From contig MLAK01000970.1 in the NCBI GenBank assembly GCA_001839685.1, forward strand, positions 2,082 to 44,231: a DNA stretch of 42,150 nucleotides. Reading direction: 5' to 3'. A program made the position numbers and the translations under genes. Positions 1 through 8,648 of the stretch are shown here, piece after piece. The notes beneath the pieces are model-generated. The model was given only the letters and a program-made list of their open reading frames with translations. It had not been told where the DNA came from and made no database searches. Each line of letters starts with the position of its first letter. Position 1 is the first letter of the stretch. The DNA comes from Tritrichomonas foetus. Lineage: Eukaryota > Parabasalia > Tritrichomonadida > Tritrichomonadidae.

Positions 1-237
1 CAAATCTCGGATCTCTTTCTTCATNNCNTCCTCCTTCTTTTCCTTGTCTTGCACTTTGCGGAGGAGGGCGTCTTTTTCACTCAATTTTTTCCAAATCTGC
101 CGATTGAGATCCCGGATCATCAGATCAAATGTCTCGAAATCGGCGGGGNGATCCTTGGAGCGCCTCAGGCTCCTCCCCCCTGCCGCCGGACCGCGATCCG
201 GGACCTCAATCTCGCATGGCTCTTCATTCTGCATCAT
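1..237 (-). CDS. N-terminal part of a coiled-coil protein, cut by window edge
   Basis: The minus strand is open from an ATG at 237 to the window edge, about 79 codons. The frame reads MMQNEEPCEIEVPDRGP, then a GGRSLRRSKD basic stretch, then a charged heptad-like segment (IRDLNRQIWKKLSEKDALLR, followed by KVQDKEKKE) that looks like a coiled coil. A stop lies a few codons upstream, and TCATT at 245-249 (read on the minus strand) matches the trichomonad initiator TCAYW, which supports this start. The Ns at 25, 26, 28 and 150 blur four codons. Codon use is much richer in G and C (gag, ctc, cgg, ccg) than most of the window, suggesting a separate origin such as a repeat family. I do not recognise the family. 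The plus-strand frames here are shadows. Confidence 0.6.
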   Translation of the reverse strand, partial: MMQNEEPCEIEVPDRGPAAGGRSLRRSKDXPADFETFDLMIRDLNRQIWKKLSEKDALLRKVQDKEKKEXXMKKEIRDL

Positions 238-257
238 CAGCAACAATGATTAAAAAT

Positions 258-720
258 GGCTTAAAAAAAAAGAAAACTAAAAACCAAGGTCAAAACAAAG
301 GTCAAACCCAAGGTGAAAAATAGAAAAGTGCCAAGCCCCAAAGGTCAAAGCCAAAAGGCGAAAGATGAAAAGTGTAGAAACCCAAAGGTTAAAGATAAAG
401 GCGAAAGATGAAAAGTGCCAAGACCCAAAGGTTAAAGTTAGAAGGCGAATGATGAAAAGTGTCAAGCGAATGGTAATTAGGAAAGGTGAATGATGAAAAG
501 TGTCATGAGTAAGGTAAATAGGAAAGGTCAAAGATGAAAAGTGTCATGAGTAAGGTAAATAGGGAAAGGTCAAATAATAAATGGTGAATGGTGATGGTGA
601 AATACAAAAAGTGCCAACCTCGACGAGTTGAACAAAAGTGCCAGACCTCAAGGGTCAAATGTAAAGGTCAATAAGCAAAGGTTAATAGGGAAGGTCAATA
701 GACAAAAAGTGACACTCCTT
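258..720. repeat. Degenerate purine-rich tandem repeat tract
   Basis: This stretch is built from variants of AAAGGTCAAA, GATGAAAAGTG and GTCAAG/GCCAAG words. The clearest unit is a near-exact 41-bp direct duplication at 492-532 and 533-573. The plus strand is almost free of C-rich and pyrimidine stretches, giving strong strand asymmetry. Frames across it encode low-complexity peptides and are not believed to be genes. Confidence 0.75.
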
Positions 721-776
721 AAAGGTAAAATGTTCAGGACCCTATTATATATACATATCGATAGCCTCCGACGGTT

Positions 777-796
777 AAGGTCAATTAATTGACCTT
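777..796. repeat. 20-bp perfect palindrome in a cluster of GGTCAA words
   Basis: AAGGTCAATTAATTGACCTT equals its own reverse complement. It is followed within 100 bp by several GGTCAA/TTGACC and ACGGTT words (to about 868), so the area is rich in short inverted repeats. It could be a binding site cluster or the edge of a mobile element; no gene is visible. Confidence 0.6.
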
Positions 797-908
797 CATA
801 AAACGGTTAGAGCGGTTATTGACGGTTATGGTCAATATGATTTGACCATTAATAAACGGTCGTTATATATACATCCTACGTACATGATTTTTAGACCATA
901 ATTTTCAT

Positions 909-1144
909 TGAACCAGTGATCCAGTGAACCAGTGGAACAAAGTTCGATAGAAAGACGGTCCACATTTTTTTTCTTTTATCAAACTTCCTTATATAAGAAG
1001 GCTCTATATAATAGTGTTATATATAATAATGTTATATAATAAGAACTCTATATATAAGAACTCTATATAAAGAACGGTAATTAATTTTTTAGGTAGACCC
1101 CTCGAATGAAATTGATCCAGCTGGTTCACTGGATCACTGGTTCA
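909..1144. repeat. Foldback element with 24-bp inverted repeats (MITE-like)
   Basis: The arm at 909-932 (TGAACCAGTGATCCAGTGAA plus CCAG) is the exact reverse complement of 1121-1144. The 188-bp interior is very AT-rich with repeated CTATATAA/TATATAAGAA words and has no coding potential. This fits a small non-autonomous foldback element. I see no clear target duplication, so mobility is inferred. Confidence 0.6.
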
Positions 1145-1166
1145 GTAAAGTTTAAAATTAAAGTTT

Positions 1167-1233
1167 CATTTAATAGACGAGCCGACCGGGAGGGCGCGCA
1201 GCGCGTGGGAGGGAGAGTGAGTTTTTTTTTTTT
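1167..1233 (+). repeat. GC-rich short interspersed repeat ending in poly-T, copy 1
   Basis: This is a block of roughly 54 bp starting CATTTAATAGACGAGCCGAC, very GC-rich in an AT-rich genome. It contains the hairpin CGCGCAGCGCG and ends in GAGAGTGAG followed by 13 T. The same sequence recurs in the same orientation at 1941-2012. A GC-rich body with a terminal T run suggests a short retroposed RNA (a Pol III transcript ends in U), or a poly-A-bearing insertion read on the other strand. No open frame is needed to explain it. Confidence 0.7.
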
Positions 1234-1418
1234 ATAATCCCTTTTCAGCAGTTCGAAAATTGTTACATTAAATGTTTCGTCGAGTGCTTGCTCTTCCATA
1301 AATAAATGTGAAGTGATAAAATTCACTTCACTTTTATTTTATGAGTTTTGGAACACCTGATTAATTAATTTTAAACTTATTAAATAATATTTCGGATTAT
1401 TTTTACTTATATATAAAT

Positions 1419-1688
1419 ATGAATGTTCAAATATTCTTTATTAAAAATCGCTTAGAAGAAATAGAAACACTGAATAAAATTTATAAAATAATTGATGAAG
1501 ATGAGATAAATGATTTAAAAAGTCAAATCAAAGCATTTAAAANGTGGTATGAAGAACATGAACCTATAAAGCATCTTATTTCAAGACAAAGTNATGAAGT
1601 TTATAATAAAATCAGTAATAAAACATTAGTTTATTTACATGGTTTAAGAAATCTTGCCGAAATAAAAACACATGAAGAACTTTCCTGA
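1419..1688 (+). CDS. Small helical/coiled-coil hypothetical protein
   Basis: The frame has 89 codons from ATG to TGA and lies between the two GC-rich repeat copies. The product is charged and leucine/isoleucine-rich (RLEEIETLNKIYKIIDEDEI near residues 11-30) and is probably alpha-helical. It contains two ambiguous codons (N at 1543 and 1593). No domain is recognised and there is no signal peptide or membrane segment. It may be a truncated piece of a larger protein, since a converging fragment (1753-1937) lies just downstream. A chance frame cannot be excluded. Confidence 0.4.
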   Translation: MNVQIFFIKNRLEEIETLNKIYKIIDEDEINDLKSQIKAFKXWYEEHEPIKHLISRQSXEVYNKISNKTLVYLHGLRNLAEIKTHEELS

Positions 1689-1752
1689 ATAACCGCTTCT
1701 TTAAATAACAACTAAAGTAAAAATTCATAATTAATTAATTTCTCTTTTTATT

Positions 1753-1937
1753 TTATGTATGAGATATAACAACAAAATGAGGAACAGATGAGTGAACATT
1801 AACATCATAAGTATAAAGACCATATTCTTCATCATAATAATCAGATGTTACAAAACCATTCAAAATAAATATTTCTTCATTGGTTGTTTTATTTTTGACA
1901 TAAACACCTACATTATTCATTGAATATGTATACTCAT
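1753..1937 (-). pseudogene. Fragment of an unknown gene interrupted by the GC-rich repeat
   Basis: The minus strand reads an open frame of about 60 codons (core words NNVGVYVKNKTTNEEIFILN and FVTSDYYDEEYGLYTYDVNV) ending in TAA at 1753-1755. It looks coding (aromatic-rich, beta-strand-like) but has no start: it runs straight into GC-rich repeat copy 2 at 1941. On the other side of that repeat the minus strand is again open for a short distance. This suggests the repeat inserted into or truncated a gene. The product is unknown. Confidence 0.4.
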
Positions 1938-1940
1938 TNT

Positions 1941-2012
1941 CATTTAATAGACGAGCCGACCGGGAGGGCGCGCAGCGCGTGGGAGGGAGAGTGAGTTTTT
2001 TTTTTTTTTTTT
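1941..2012 (+). repeat. GC-rich short interspersed repeat ending in poly-T, copy 2
   Basis: This second copy has the same sequence and orientation as 1167-1233, including the CGCGCAGCGCG hairpin core, and ends in a T run of about 17 (1996-2012). The T-run length differs between copies, as expected for independent insertions or slippage. The two copies enclose about 700 bp with two small converging frames. Confidence 0.7.
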
Positions 2013-2450
2013 AATGGAGTAGATATACATCCTAGTGGTGTAATGAACTATAGATCTACTAATGGCTTCTTGATCAAAATCTGGAATTCAACTCAAAATT
2101 AACAAATGGCAATATTATTTTAAAATGAATCTACATAGCAAGAATTGCTCAAAAGAAAGGGAAGAAAGGAAAATCCACAAATGATGAAATGACGAAAAAT
2201 AGCTTTTGGTGGAGCAATTAATCGTTTTTTCGAGAAAACACTCAATATTTTCGATAAATTCAATTTATTTAAATAAATTCATGATATTTCCGCATCTAGC
2301 AAAATAAATTTCAATTTATTCTGGATTTCATAATTATACATATCTGAATATAAAAAAAGTAGTATATATTCCGGGGGTAAAAATGAACCATATAGGAGCA
2401 AGTGCGAGACCACACTCCAAATGGCACTTTACTCAGTTGGAACCTCTCAC
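2013..2450. other. AT-rich spacer, nothing recognised
   Basis: I see no convincing frame, repeat or RNA here. All six frames are closed at short intervals and there is no codon-like pattern. Confidence 0.5.
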
Positions 2451-2462
2451 CTTTCGCTTAAA

Positions 2463-2996
2463 AACGACCAACCTTCGCTAAAGATAGACTTGCTGAGGTT
2501 GATACTGAAGAGGACTTGATACAGTTGACCAAGAAGAATCGAATATTGATGAGAGACTGCAGTGAAAGTGGAAGACAACTTCATTACTCCAATTGGAAAA
2601 TTTAACTGCCCTGTGTTTCTTTGTGGGTTGAAATGAAAGACAACCATTCAACGCAAAATGAATTTAAAAGAAAAACATAACAAAACTCATTAGACGAGTT
2701 TATAGGCTCAGAGGTCAGGTTAAAGAATAACAGTTTAATTAATAATGATGATAAATTTAAGATAGAGAATAAAATTTTGTATCCATCGTTCTGCTTTTTT
2801 AAAGATTGAGGTTATATTAGTGAATCAAAGTTAGCGTTTACAGAACACATAGATACGCTTAAAGGCCATCCATAAGATATTGCTAATATTTGATAAATTT
2901 TATTATGTGCTCATAATAAAAAAGAAATCTTTTCTATTTCTGACTGTATATCAATAAGGGAAGTGCATGTTTGGAAAAAGCTGAAGTTCAAAAACT
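2463..2996 (+). pseudogene. Decayed coding remnant, unknown product
   Basis: One plus frame reads protein-like sequence (DRLAEVDTEEDLIQLTKKNR early, then NSLINNDDKFKIENKILYPS, then NKKEIFSISDCISIREVHVW) across about 175 codons. It is interrupted by several stops (TAA, TGA) but stays in the same frame. The mixed, non-homopolymeric composition argues for a former gene rather than noise. No family is recognised. The longer minus-strand frame at 2447-2647 is judged a shadow. Confidence 0.35.
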
Positions 2997-3439
2997 AAGC
3001 CTAATTAATAGAAATGAAAATAAAGCACTCAATTGGAATTGAATATATTTAAATGGAAAGGAATAATGCGCTTTCATTCTCAAAATTAATGTATGCATAC
3101 TTTTAGAAACAACATATATATGTTAGAAGATAAAATTATAAACCTTATATATAAATACAATGATGAAATTATTAAAAGTACTTTCGAAACATAAAATGCT
3201 ACAAATATTCGAATAATATTGAATGAATCAATTGATCAGAGGGAGTAGATATAATTTCGGGCAGTTGAGAATTGCAGTTGTGAATAGTGCCCTAAAACTA
3301 AAAAAAAAATGCTATATAACGTTTAAAATTAACGAACAACAAATGAAAAAAACCAATACTCGAAATGAACTTCAAAAAATATCACAAAAATTTAAAAAAA
3401 AATATTTGAAAAATATTTTGAAAAAATAAATAGCGAAAA

Positions 3440-3700
3440 AACCACCGCTCAATACAGTTTCGAATCATGTCCTAAATTATATACACATCACTGCCCCTGT
3501 GACACGAAGGCAATAAGGCATTCCATTGTTTGATATGGAAGCAATCGCAGAACATCTATATGCATGCAATCGCATAATATCAATATGCTTGGGCCAAACA
3601 TTGATAAATGCTTTTTCTCCTTTTATGGACCATGCTCTTCTATGGATTGTTCCAATCTTGATCGATACTTAATCAATAGCTAACCAGGCAAATCCTTCGA
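3440..3700 (-). pseudogene. Tc1/IS630-type (DDE_3) transposase fragment
   Basis: The minus strand reads IHRRAWSIKGEKAFINVWPK, then continues with SAIASISNNGMPYCLRVTGA, before stopping at a TAA near 3472. This matches the middle of Tc1/IS630-like transposases, where the first catalytic Asp is followed by a basic 'R-a-W-s-x-G' segment and an 'iaAis.nG' strand. Only about 70 codons survive, and the upstream frame has a stop, so it is a dead fragment. A second DDE_3-like piece of similar type lies at 6590-6990 on the same strand. Confidence 0.5.
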
Positions 3701-3959
3701 TAATACAATGATTAAGCTGTTTATTTGTTTAATCCTCAAATCTTAATTTTATTTGGCATTTTATTGTGATCAACGAATAGAAGCGACTTTGAAAGAATTA
3801 ACATTGTAACCAAAGTCATCAGCAATCTGGTGGGATTCTGACTTCATTTGTTGTTTTCTGGTATACTCTCTTTCTTCTACTATCATAAAAGTTCATTTGC
3901 TGAATACATGAATTTGCTTCTGGTGTTACTTGCTGTATTTAGTTGTGATTGTTCCTTCA

Positions 3960-4790
3960 TTCTGATGTGTTTAATAAAAAATATATTTCCTTCTGAGAAA
4001 TATATGCCACAATATAAGTAAGAGCTTGAAAGGTCTTATTTCCTTGTCCCATGTATAGAGCGTTCGGTTGATCTTCGATAACTAATGAATCATTATAAGG
4101 ATAAGCCCTGTTGGCAGCAAATTCATAGAGGTGAGTAATATAATGGCCCCATTAGTGATTGGTGATTTGATTTGTGCTATGTTCGATTACTCCATACAAT
4201 CGATATGGCTTTCCATGATAAGTAACTCCAGGAGAGTATTACACAGGTGCAGTGCTTCGATGTGTATTGTCGCTATCTATCACTATTCTTCGAATCATGA
4301 TCAACAAAACTGATGGTGATTTGATGATGTGCATAGACTGAGAAATTCGTTCAGGAGCATCTGAGATCATACATGTGGTGTTTCTGCGATTGAATTAATA
4401 TGTTTTGATAAATCACCAATTTCATGACTTAAATTTTCAAAGATAAATTTTTCAATAGAAATATTTTCTTCTTCGTCAGTACCATTCGAATAATATGTTA
4501 TAATCTGTTTTTCTATTAAAAACAAGTTATATAAGTCGTTAAAGTATGGATCACGACAGTGTTCATTGATACTTTCCAAAAATTTTAAAAGAAATTCGTG
4601 CGCGTCTTTTTGTTCAATTTGATTAATATTTTCAACAAATTTCATTCCGGTAACAAGGAGTGCTTCAAGATCTTCCTTTTGGAAATATTCTTTATATGAA
4701 AAAAAAACTCGTGAATCAGTATTTCTTCGTCATCTCTATATTCCAGTTTTTGGAGTGTTGTGTTTAATTTATCACATTAAAGATGTAAAA
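3960..4790 (-). pseudogene. Ubiquitin-specific protease (C19) pseudogene
   Basis: Upstream, the frame 4367-4645 (extending in frame towards about 4715) reads FVENINQIEQKDAHEFLLKF, matching the 'QqDAhEFL' box of USP-family deubiquitinases. Downstream, at about 3970-4290, another frame reads YRLYGVIEHS, a stop, then GHYITHLYEF and YPYNDSLV. These match the USP His box (gvi.H...GHY....) and the following fnD.xV element. The pieces lie in the right order but are separated by frameshifts and stops, one near a T8 run at about 4700. The Cys box was not found. It is a broken gene, distinct from the intact USP at 39261-41714. Confidence 0.55.
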
Positions 4791-4937
4791 CTTCTCAAAT
4801 TGGTATAGTTTTACGATAACGTTTTTTCCAACAAATTTGAAGGCGATAGGAACCCCGGCACCAATTGGGGATAATGCCTCCACAAGAAAATCTACCACCA
4901 TAAGCTCTGCACAGGAGAAATATTCGTTAACTACTTA

Positions 4938-5566
4938 ATGATCCAAATTAATGAAACTTTTTCATTCCAGCATCAAGCCATTGATGAACTTAACCAGATT
5001 TTGGCCAAAGTAAATGATACAAATCCAAATAATGAACAAAGAGTCAGCGACATTATCCATGCTTTTATCCACCTGAAAATCCTTTGGAGATACTTTACTG
5101 AAGCACTTACTTCTTCATTAAAAGTCATGATAGATCATTTCTACGAAAATAGTTGGTTCAAAAAAAATCAATGTAATCAAACAAAAATTTATAAGGACAA
5201 TGCCTCAGAAAATGTCATCGTCATGGAATGCGATGTCGATTTAAAACCATTCAATGGAAACATTGATGATGAAGAACCAACTTTTTGGAGACCATTCAAA
5301 CAATTTGAAGGCTTATTCCACCACGAAGTTCATGAAAACTAAAAATTTGTTGAAGTATTGAAATCCAATGAAAAAGAACTTGTCTTTTAAAAGGGTTCAC
5401 GAAATCGACCATAAAAAGTGGATTTCCTATCTTACTTTGAATTGGTTCAACCGATGTCTGTAGAACAACAAGAGGAGTTTGACAAACACAATCAAGAAGT
5501 TATGATTCGGTTGAAAATGGAAGAACTAGAAAAATCTAAATCATAACAGGAAGTATCTAAAGATGT
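4938..5566 (+). pseudogene. Interrupted gene, unknown product
   Basis: The first 134 codons (4938-5342) are open from an ATG: a helical N-terminus (AIDELNQILAKVNDTNPNNE), a central ILWRYF segment and an acidic C-terminus. After the TAA, coding-like sequence continues with a stop and a frame change (VEQQEEFDKHNQEVMIRLKM, then EELEKSKS) to about 5547. I read this as one gene broken by point mutations, although the first part could be a short gene. No family is recognised. It precedes another broken frame of similar style at 5686-6258, so both may come from the same mobile or viral-like block. Confidence 0.4.
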
Positions 5567-5685
5567 GGCCAATAACGATAACGACAATGACGTCTAATGA
5601 AGATCTATAAGAGGCTATTTAGCCCATCGAGTAAACACTAAATGAATTAAAATAAATTTTGAATACTTCTACTTCATTTTTATTA

Positions 5686-6258
5686 ATGTTTCCCCAAAAT
5701 TTGGAAAATGCTGTACCACAAGACGTCCAGGAGCCAGCCACCCAGCAAATAGTTTTCATGGAAGACACGATCCAGGAACCAGCATCTTATAATGATGCAG
5801 ATATTAAGGTCTGAGAACTGGTGGAGGAAGAGTTCTTCGACAAACCAATGCCCACCCGAGAGGAGTTCCCAGAGATCGATTCCGTGATGGAATAAACTTA
5901 TGTTGCCATCTTCCGAAAAGATCCCACCATTTTCCCACTATATGTCGTTATCGTCTACGAGTTTGCCATAAAATTTGCCAAGGCATATAACATTTTTGAC
6001 GCCCCTTACCAAATTGACCAGTTTATTACCCTATTTGGTGTTTTATGGTCAAATCCCGAGCAGCAAAACACCTTCAACATGGTCAATGAATATACCACTC
6101 AAAACCATCTGGAATATCGAAATTTCCAAATGGATATTGGAAACCAAATAAGAGAAGAAACTAACTTTTTCGAATCAAAGCTTAACCAATTTTATTTTTA
6201 TTATTTTATTTATTCACTCTTTCTAATTTTTTACAAAACTACATTAATAAAAAATTGA
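5686..6258 (+). pseudogene. 190-codon gene with two in-frame stops, unknown product
   Basis: One plus frame runs from an ATG at 5686 to a TGA at 6256-6258 and is interrupted only by a TGA and a TAA in its first 70 codons. The sequence is clearly protein-like: an N-terminal acidic, Pro-containing segment (MFPQNLENAVPQDVQEPATQ), then FDKPMPTREEFPEIDSVME, FPLYVVIVYEFAIKFAKAYN and FGVLWSNPEQQNTFNMVNEY. The C-terminal end is hydrophobic (YFYYFIYSLFLIFYK) and may be a membrane tail. C- and G-ending codons (gag, ttc, acc, cag, atc) are used far more than in neighbours, suggesting a different source. The family is unknown. Confidence 0.5.
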
Positions 6259-6589
6259 GTCAAGATGATGATCTTTTGGAGAACTTGTGTAAAATTTATG
6301 TTAAGGCACGTACTAACGGGAGATAAAAAAGAAAAGTTCAAAAAATAATTAGAATTTATTATCTAATAAGATATAAAATTTGTTATACTTTGTAGTTTTG
6401 TGTATTTTTTTGTAATAATTAAAAATAGATTAAAAAAATAAAAGTTTAAAAACAAAAAAATATTGGTATTTTTAATTTCTATATTTTTTTCATCATGAAT
6501 TCGCCTTAGAGAACAGCATGGCTAAATATATGGCAAAAAGGCGAATTTGCAGATTCAATAGATTCAATGATTGAATCTTTCTATGTATT

Positions 6590-6990
6590 TTAATTAAGAG
6601 GGGCGTATTTTCCTGTTTCAATCACTTTTCGATAATATATATTGATAAACTGCTTATGAATTTTTCCAAATACTTTCTCAATGGGATCAAAAAGGCATGT
6701 TGAAGGAGCGGTTTTAGTGACCGAAATATTTTTTTCTGCCATATCATCTTTTACTGTTGAGTGAAAATCATGAAATTTGACGTTATCAGATAAAAAAAAT
6801 GCCCTTTCTTAATGGTTGCCCAGTAAGTGCGTTTGTTTTAAAATAAACGCATTAAATGTCAACGTGTTAAAGGCTCTTGGGAAAGGCAGCATAAAACAAT
6901 GCCTCTGCAAGAAACTGTTATTTAAAAGATAAAAGGGTTTGATAAAAGTTAGTTTATGAATCGCTTTGTAAATATGATCACAATAATTTT
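6590..6990 (-). pseudogene. Tc1/IS630-type transposase C-terminal fragment
   Basis: The minus strand is open except for one TAA and ends in TAA at 6590-6592. It reads AFFLSDNVKFHDFHSTVKDD and later STCLFDPIEKVFGKIHKQFI. These are the second catalytic Asp motif (..DN..fH) and the third-residue motif (..P....nPIEk.fg.iK) of DDE_3 transposases. The first Asp region is missing here, so the element is truncated. Confidence 0.6.
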
Positions 6991-7157
6991 TCGGAAGAAT
7001 AACCTTTTTGTTTTAGAATTATTATTTAGAGTCGAAATATTTGAAGTAAAATAGTATTTGGAAGTTGGGGAATTATTATATTTGTTGAATGATCATAAAA
7101 TATTCATATTCTTTACTTTTAAGAACTTTTTACGATAAATATTATTCGATATCATTA

Positions 7158-7830
7158 CTATTCTTTAATCTTTTCTTCTTTGTTTAAATATTTAACTTTT
7201 TGCAATAAAGACAAAGCTTTATTTTCGAGAGAAACCCGTTTATACTCATGTTTCTTCTGAATCCCTTCAGCTATAAAAACATTTTCCGAACTATTTGATA
7301 ATTCACAAAACTCTCGAATTATCGCTATTACTTGCGAAAGACAGGGATGTGAATATGGTATCTTTCTTGAAAGATTTGAATGGAAACATTCAATAATATT
7401 ATTAGTTTGGTCTCCATTTTTTGCTGGATTTTCTAACATTTTAGCATATAAACCATCTTCCCAAAATATTTTATCTTCTGGTATAGAAGAATAAATCGAT
7501 ATATTTTTAGAATTATTAACATTTAGGTGGCATTTGAGAATTTTTCGGAGACTTTGAATCGAAATATTTAGACAATAATCTTTGAATCAATCGTCTTTAT
7601 ATAAATTTAAAATAATGTTTTCTATCGTTAAATTAGTGTTATTGAATCGATCTATATAATTAAGTAAATCATTATATATATTAAGATCTTAGCTATTATT
7701 TATCATCACAATGATCATTAATATAGATTTTATTGTCATTCCAAACAGTTAATTTACATTTGAAAAATTGGTAATTTGAGCATCTATAATATATTTTACT
7801 TTTGTGCGAATTATATCTTTTGAAAATATT
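7158..7830 (-). pseudogene. FLYWCH-type MULE transposase, decayed, core lost
   Basis: At the C-terminal side, the open frame 7158-7439 (extending in frame to about 7560) reads GDQTNNIIECFHSNLSRKIP, then HPCLSQVIAIIREF. This is the typical 'TNN..Eg.H..l......HP.l..fi..l' segment of MULE transposases that carry FLYWCH DNA-binding domains. At the N-terminal side, 7680-7830 reads KIYYRCSN, then CKLTVWNDNKIYINDHCDD, resembling the Cys/His part of a FLYWCH finger. The catalytic core between them is gone and stops abound. The intact MULE at 7849-11463 abuts its 5' end. Confidence 0.5.
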
Positions 7831-7848
7831 AAAATGAGAAAATAGTTA

Positions 7849-7898
7849 TGCCGTATACGGCATGTCGTATATATATAGAAAAAGTTGAAGAATATATC
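7849..7898 (+). repeat. Left terminal inverted repeat of the MULE
   Basis: It pairs with 11414-11463. It begins with the perfect palindrome TGCCGTATACGGCA and continues TGTCGTATATATATAGAAAA. Confidence 0.65.
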
Positions 7899-8184
7899 TT
7901 GTATAATAGCTCCAAAGAAAAAGTGGAATGCAATATGACATCTATTCAAAAAGAAACAATTTATTTTTTCCTTTCAATAAAATTCTATATAAATTTTAAG
8001 ATTCTGAAGATGTATTCATTATTTTCAAATATTAATGAAATTTCAAAGAATCATGGAAGGTGAGAATACGCCATGCCGTTCATGAAATAGTCAATAGAAA
8101 AAGCAATTGATTTTGATAAAAAAATTGAATTAAACCGAAATCATTATTTTATCATCAGAGAGAAAAAGGAATGGCACATGATGT

Positions 8185-8640
8185 GATTTCAAGAAAACTT
8201 TCATGAACGCTCACAGAAATCATGCTACAACATCTCCCTAAACAATATATTCGAGATACAAACAAAAAAGAGAAACACGAAAACAAATCAAATTATATGA
8301 TTCCAAGAAAACTTTCATGAACGCTCACAGAAATCATGCTACAACATCTCCCTAAACAATATATTCGAGATACAAACAAAAAAGAGAAACACGAAAACAA
8401 ATCAAATTATATGATTCCAAGAAAACTTTCATGAACGCTCACAGAAATCATGCTACAACATCTCCCTAAACAATATATTCGAGATACAAACAAAAAAGAG
8501 AAACACGAAAACAAATCAAATTATATGATTCCAAGAAAACTTTCATGAACGCTCACAGAAATCATGCTACAACATCTCCCTAAACAATATATTCGAGATA
8601 CAAACAAAAAAGAGAAACACGAAAACAAATCAAATTATAT
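8185..8640 (+). repeat. Exact 4 x 114-bp tandem array before the MULE transposase
   Basis: Units begin GATTCCAAGAAAACTTTCAT (the first reads GATTT) at 8185, 8299, 8413 and 8527, with a constant 114-bp period and essentially no divergence. Each unit ends ...CAAATTATAT. Because the next base is G, every boundary creates an ATG, and the fourth boundary supplies the likely ATG of the transposase at 8639. The unit has stops in all plus frames tried, so it is not coding. It may be a transposase-binding or promoter module; the near-identity points to recent amplification. Confidence 0.9.
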
Positions 8641-8648
8641 GNTTCGAA

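Noticed and set aside
277..531. 84-codon minus-strand frame in the repeat tract
   Set aside because: It only reflects the degenerate tandem repeat; the predicted peptide is repetitive and low-complexity.
1167..1233. tRNA or 5S RNA gene in the GC-rich repeat
   Set aside because: No A/B-box pair, cloverleaf or 5S consensus could be seen; only a simple hairpin and a T run.
1126..1326. 66-codon minus frame across GC-rich repeat copy 1
   Set aside because: It is produced by the repeat plus its poly-A strand (KKKK followed by a Pro/Arg stretch) and by the foldback arm; no independent coding evidence.
4131..4313. 60-codon plus-strand frame
   Set aside because: The opposite strand carries the USP His-box motifs, so this is a shadow.
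7848..8063. 71-codon plus-strand frame at the left end of the MULE
   Set aside because: It begins inside the terminal inverted repeat and has biased, non-conserved composition; judged non-coding.
8185..8640. CRISPR-like array
   Set aside because: The 114-bp units are directly adjacent with no unique spacers, and the context is a eukaryotic transposon.
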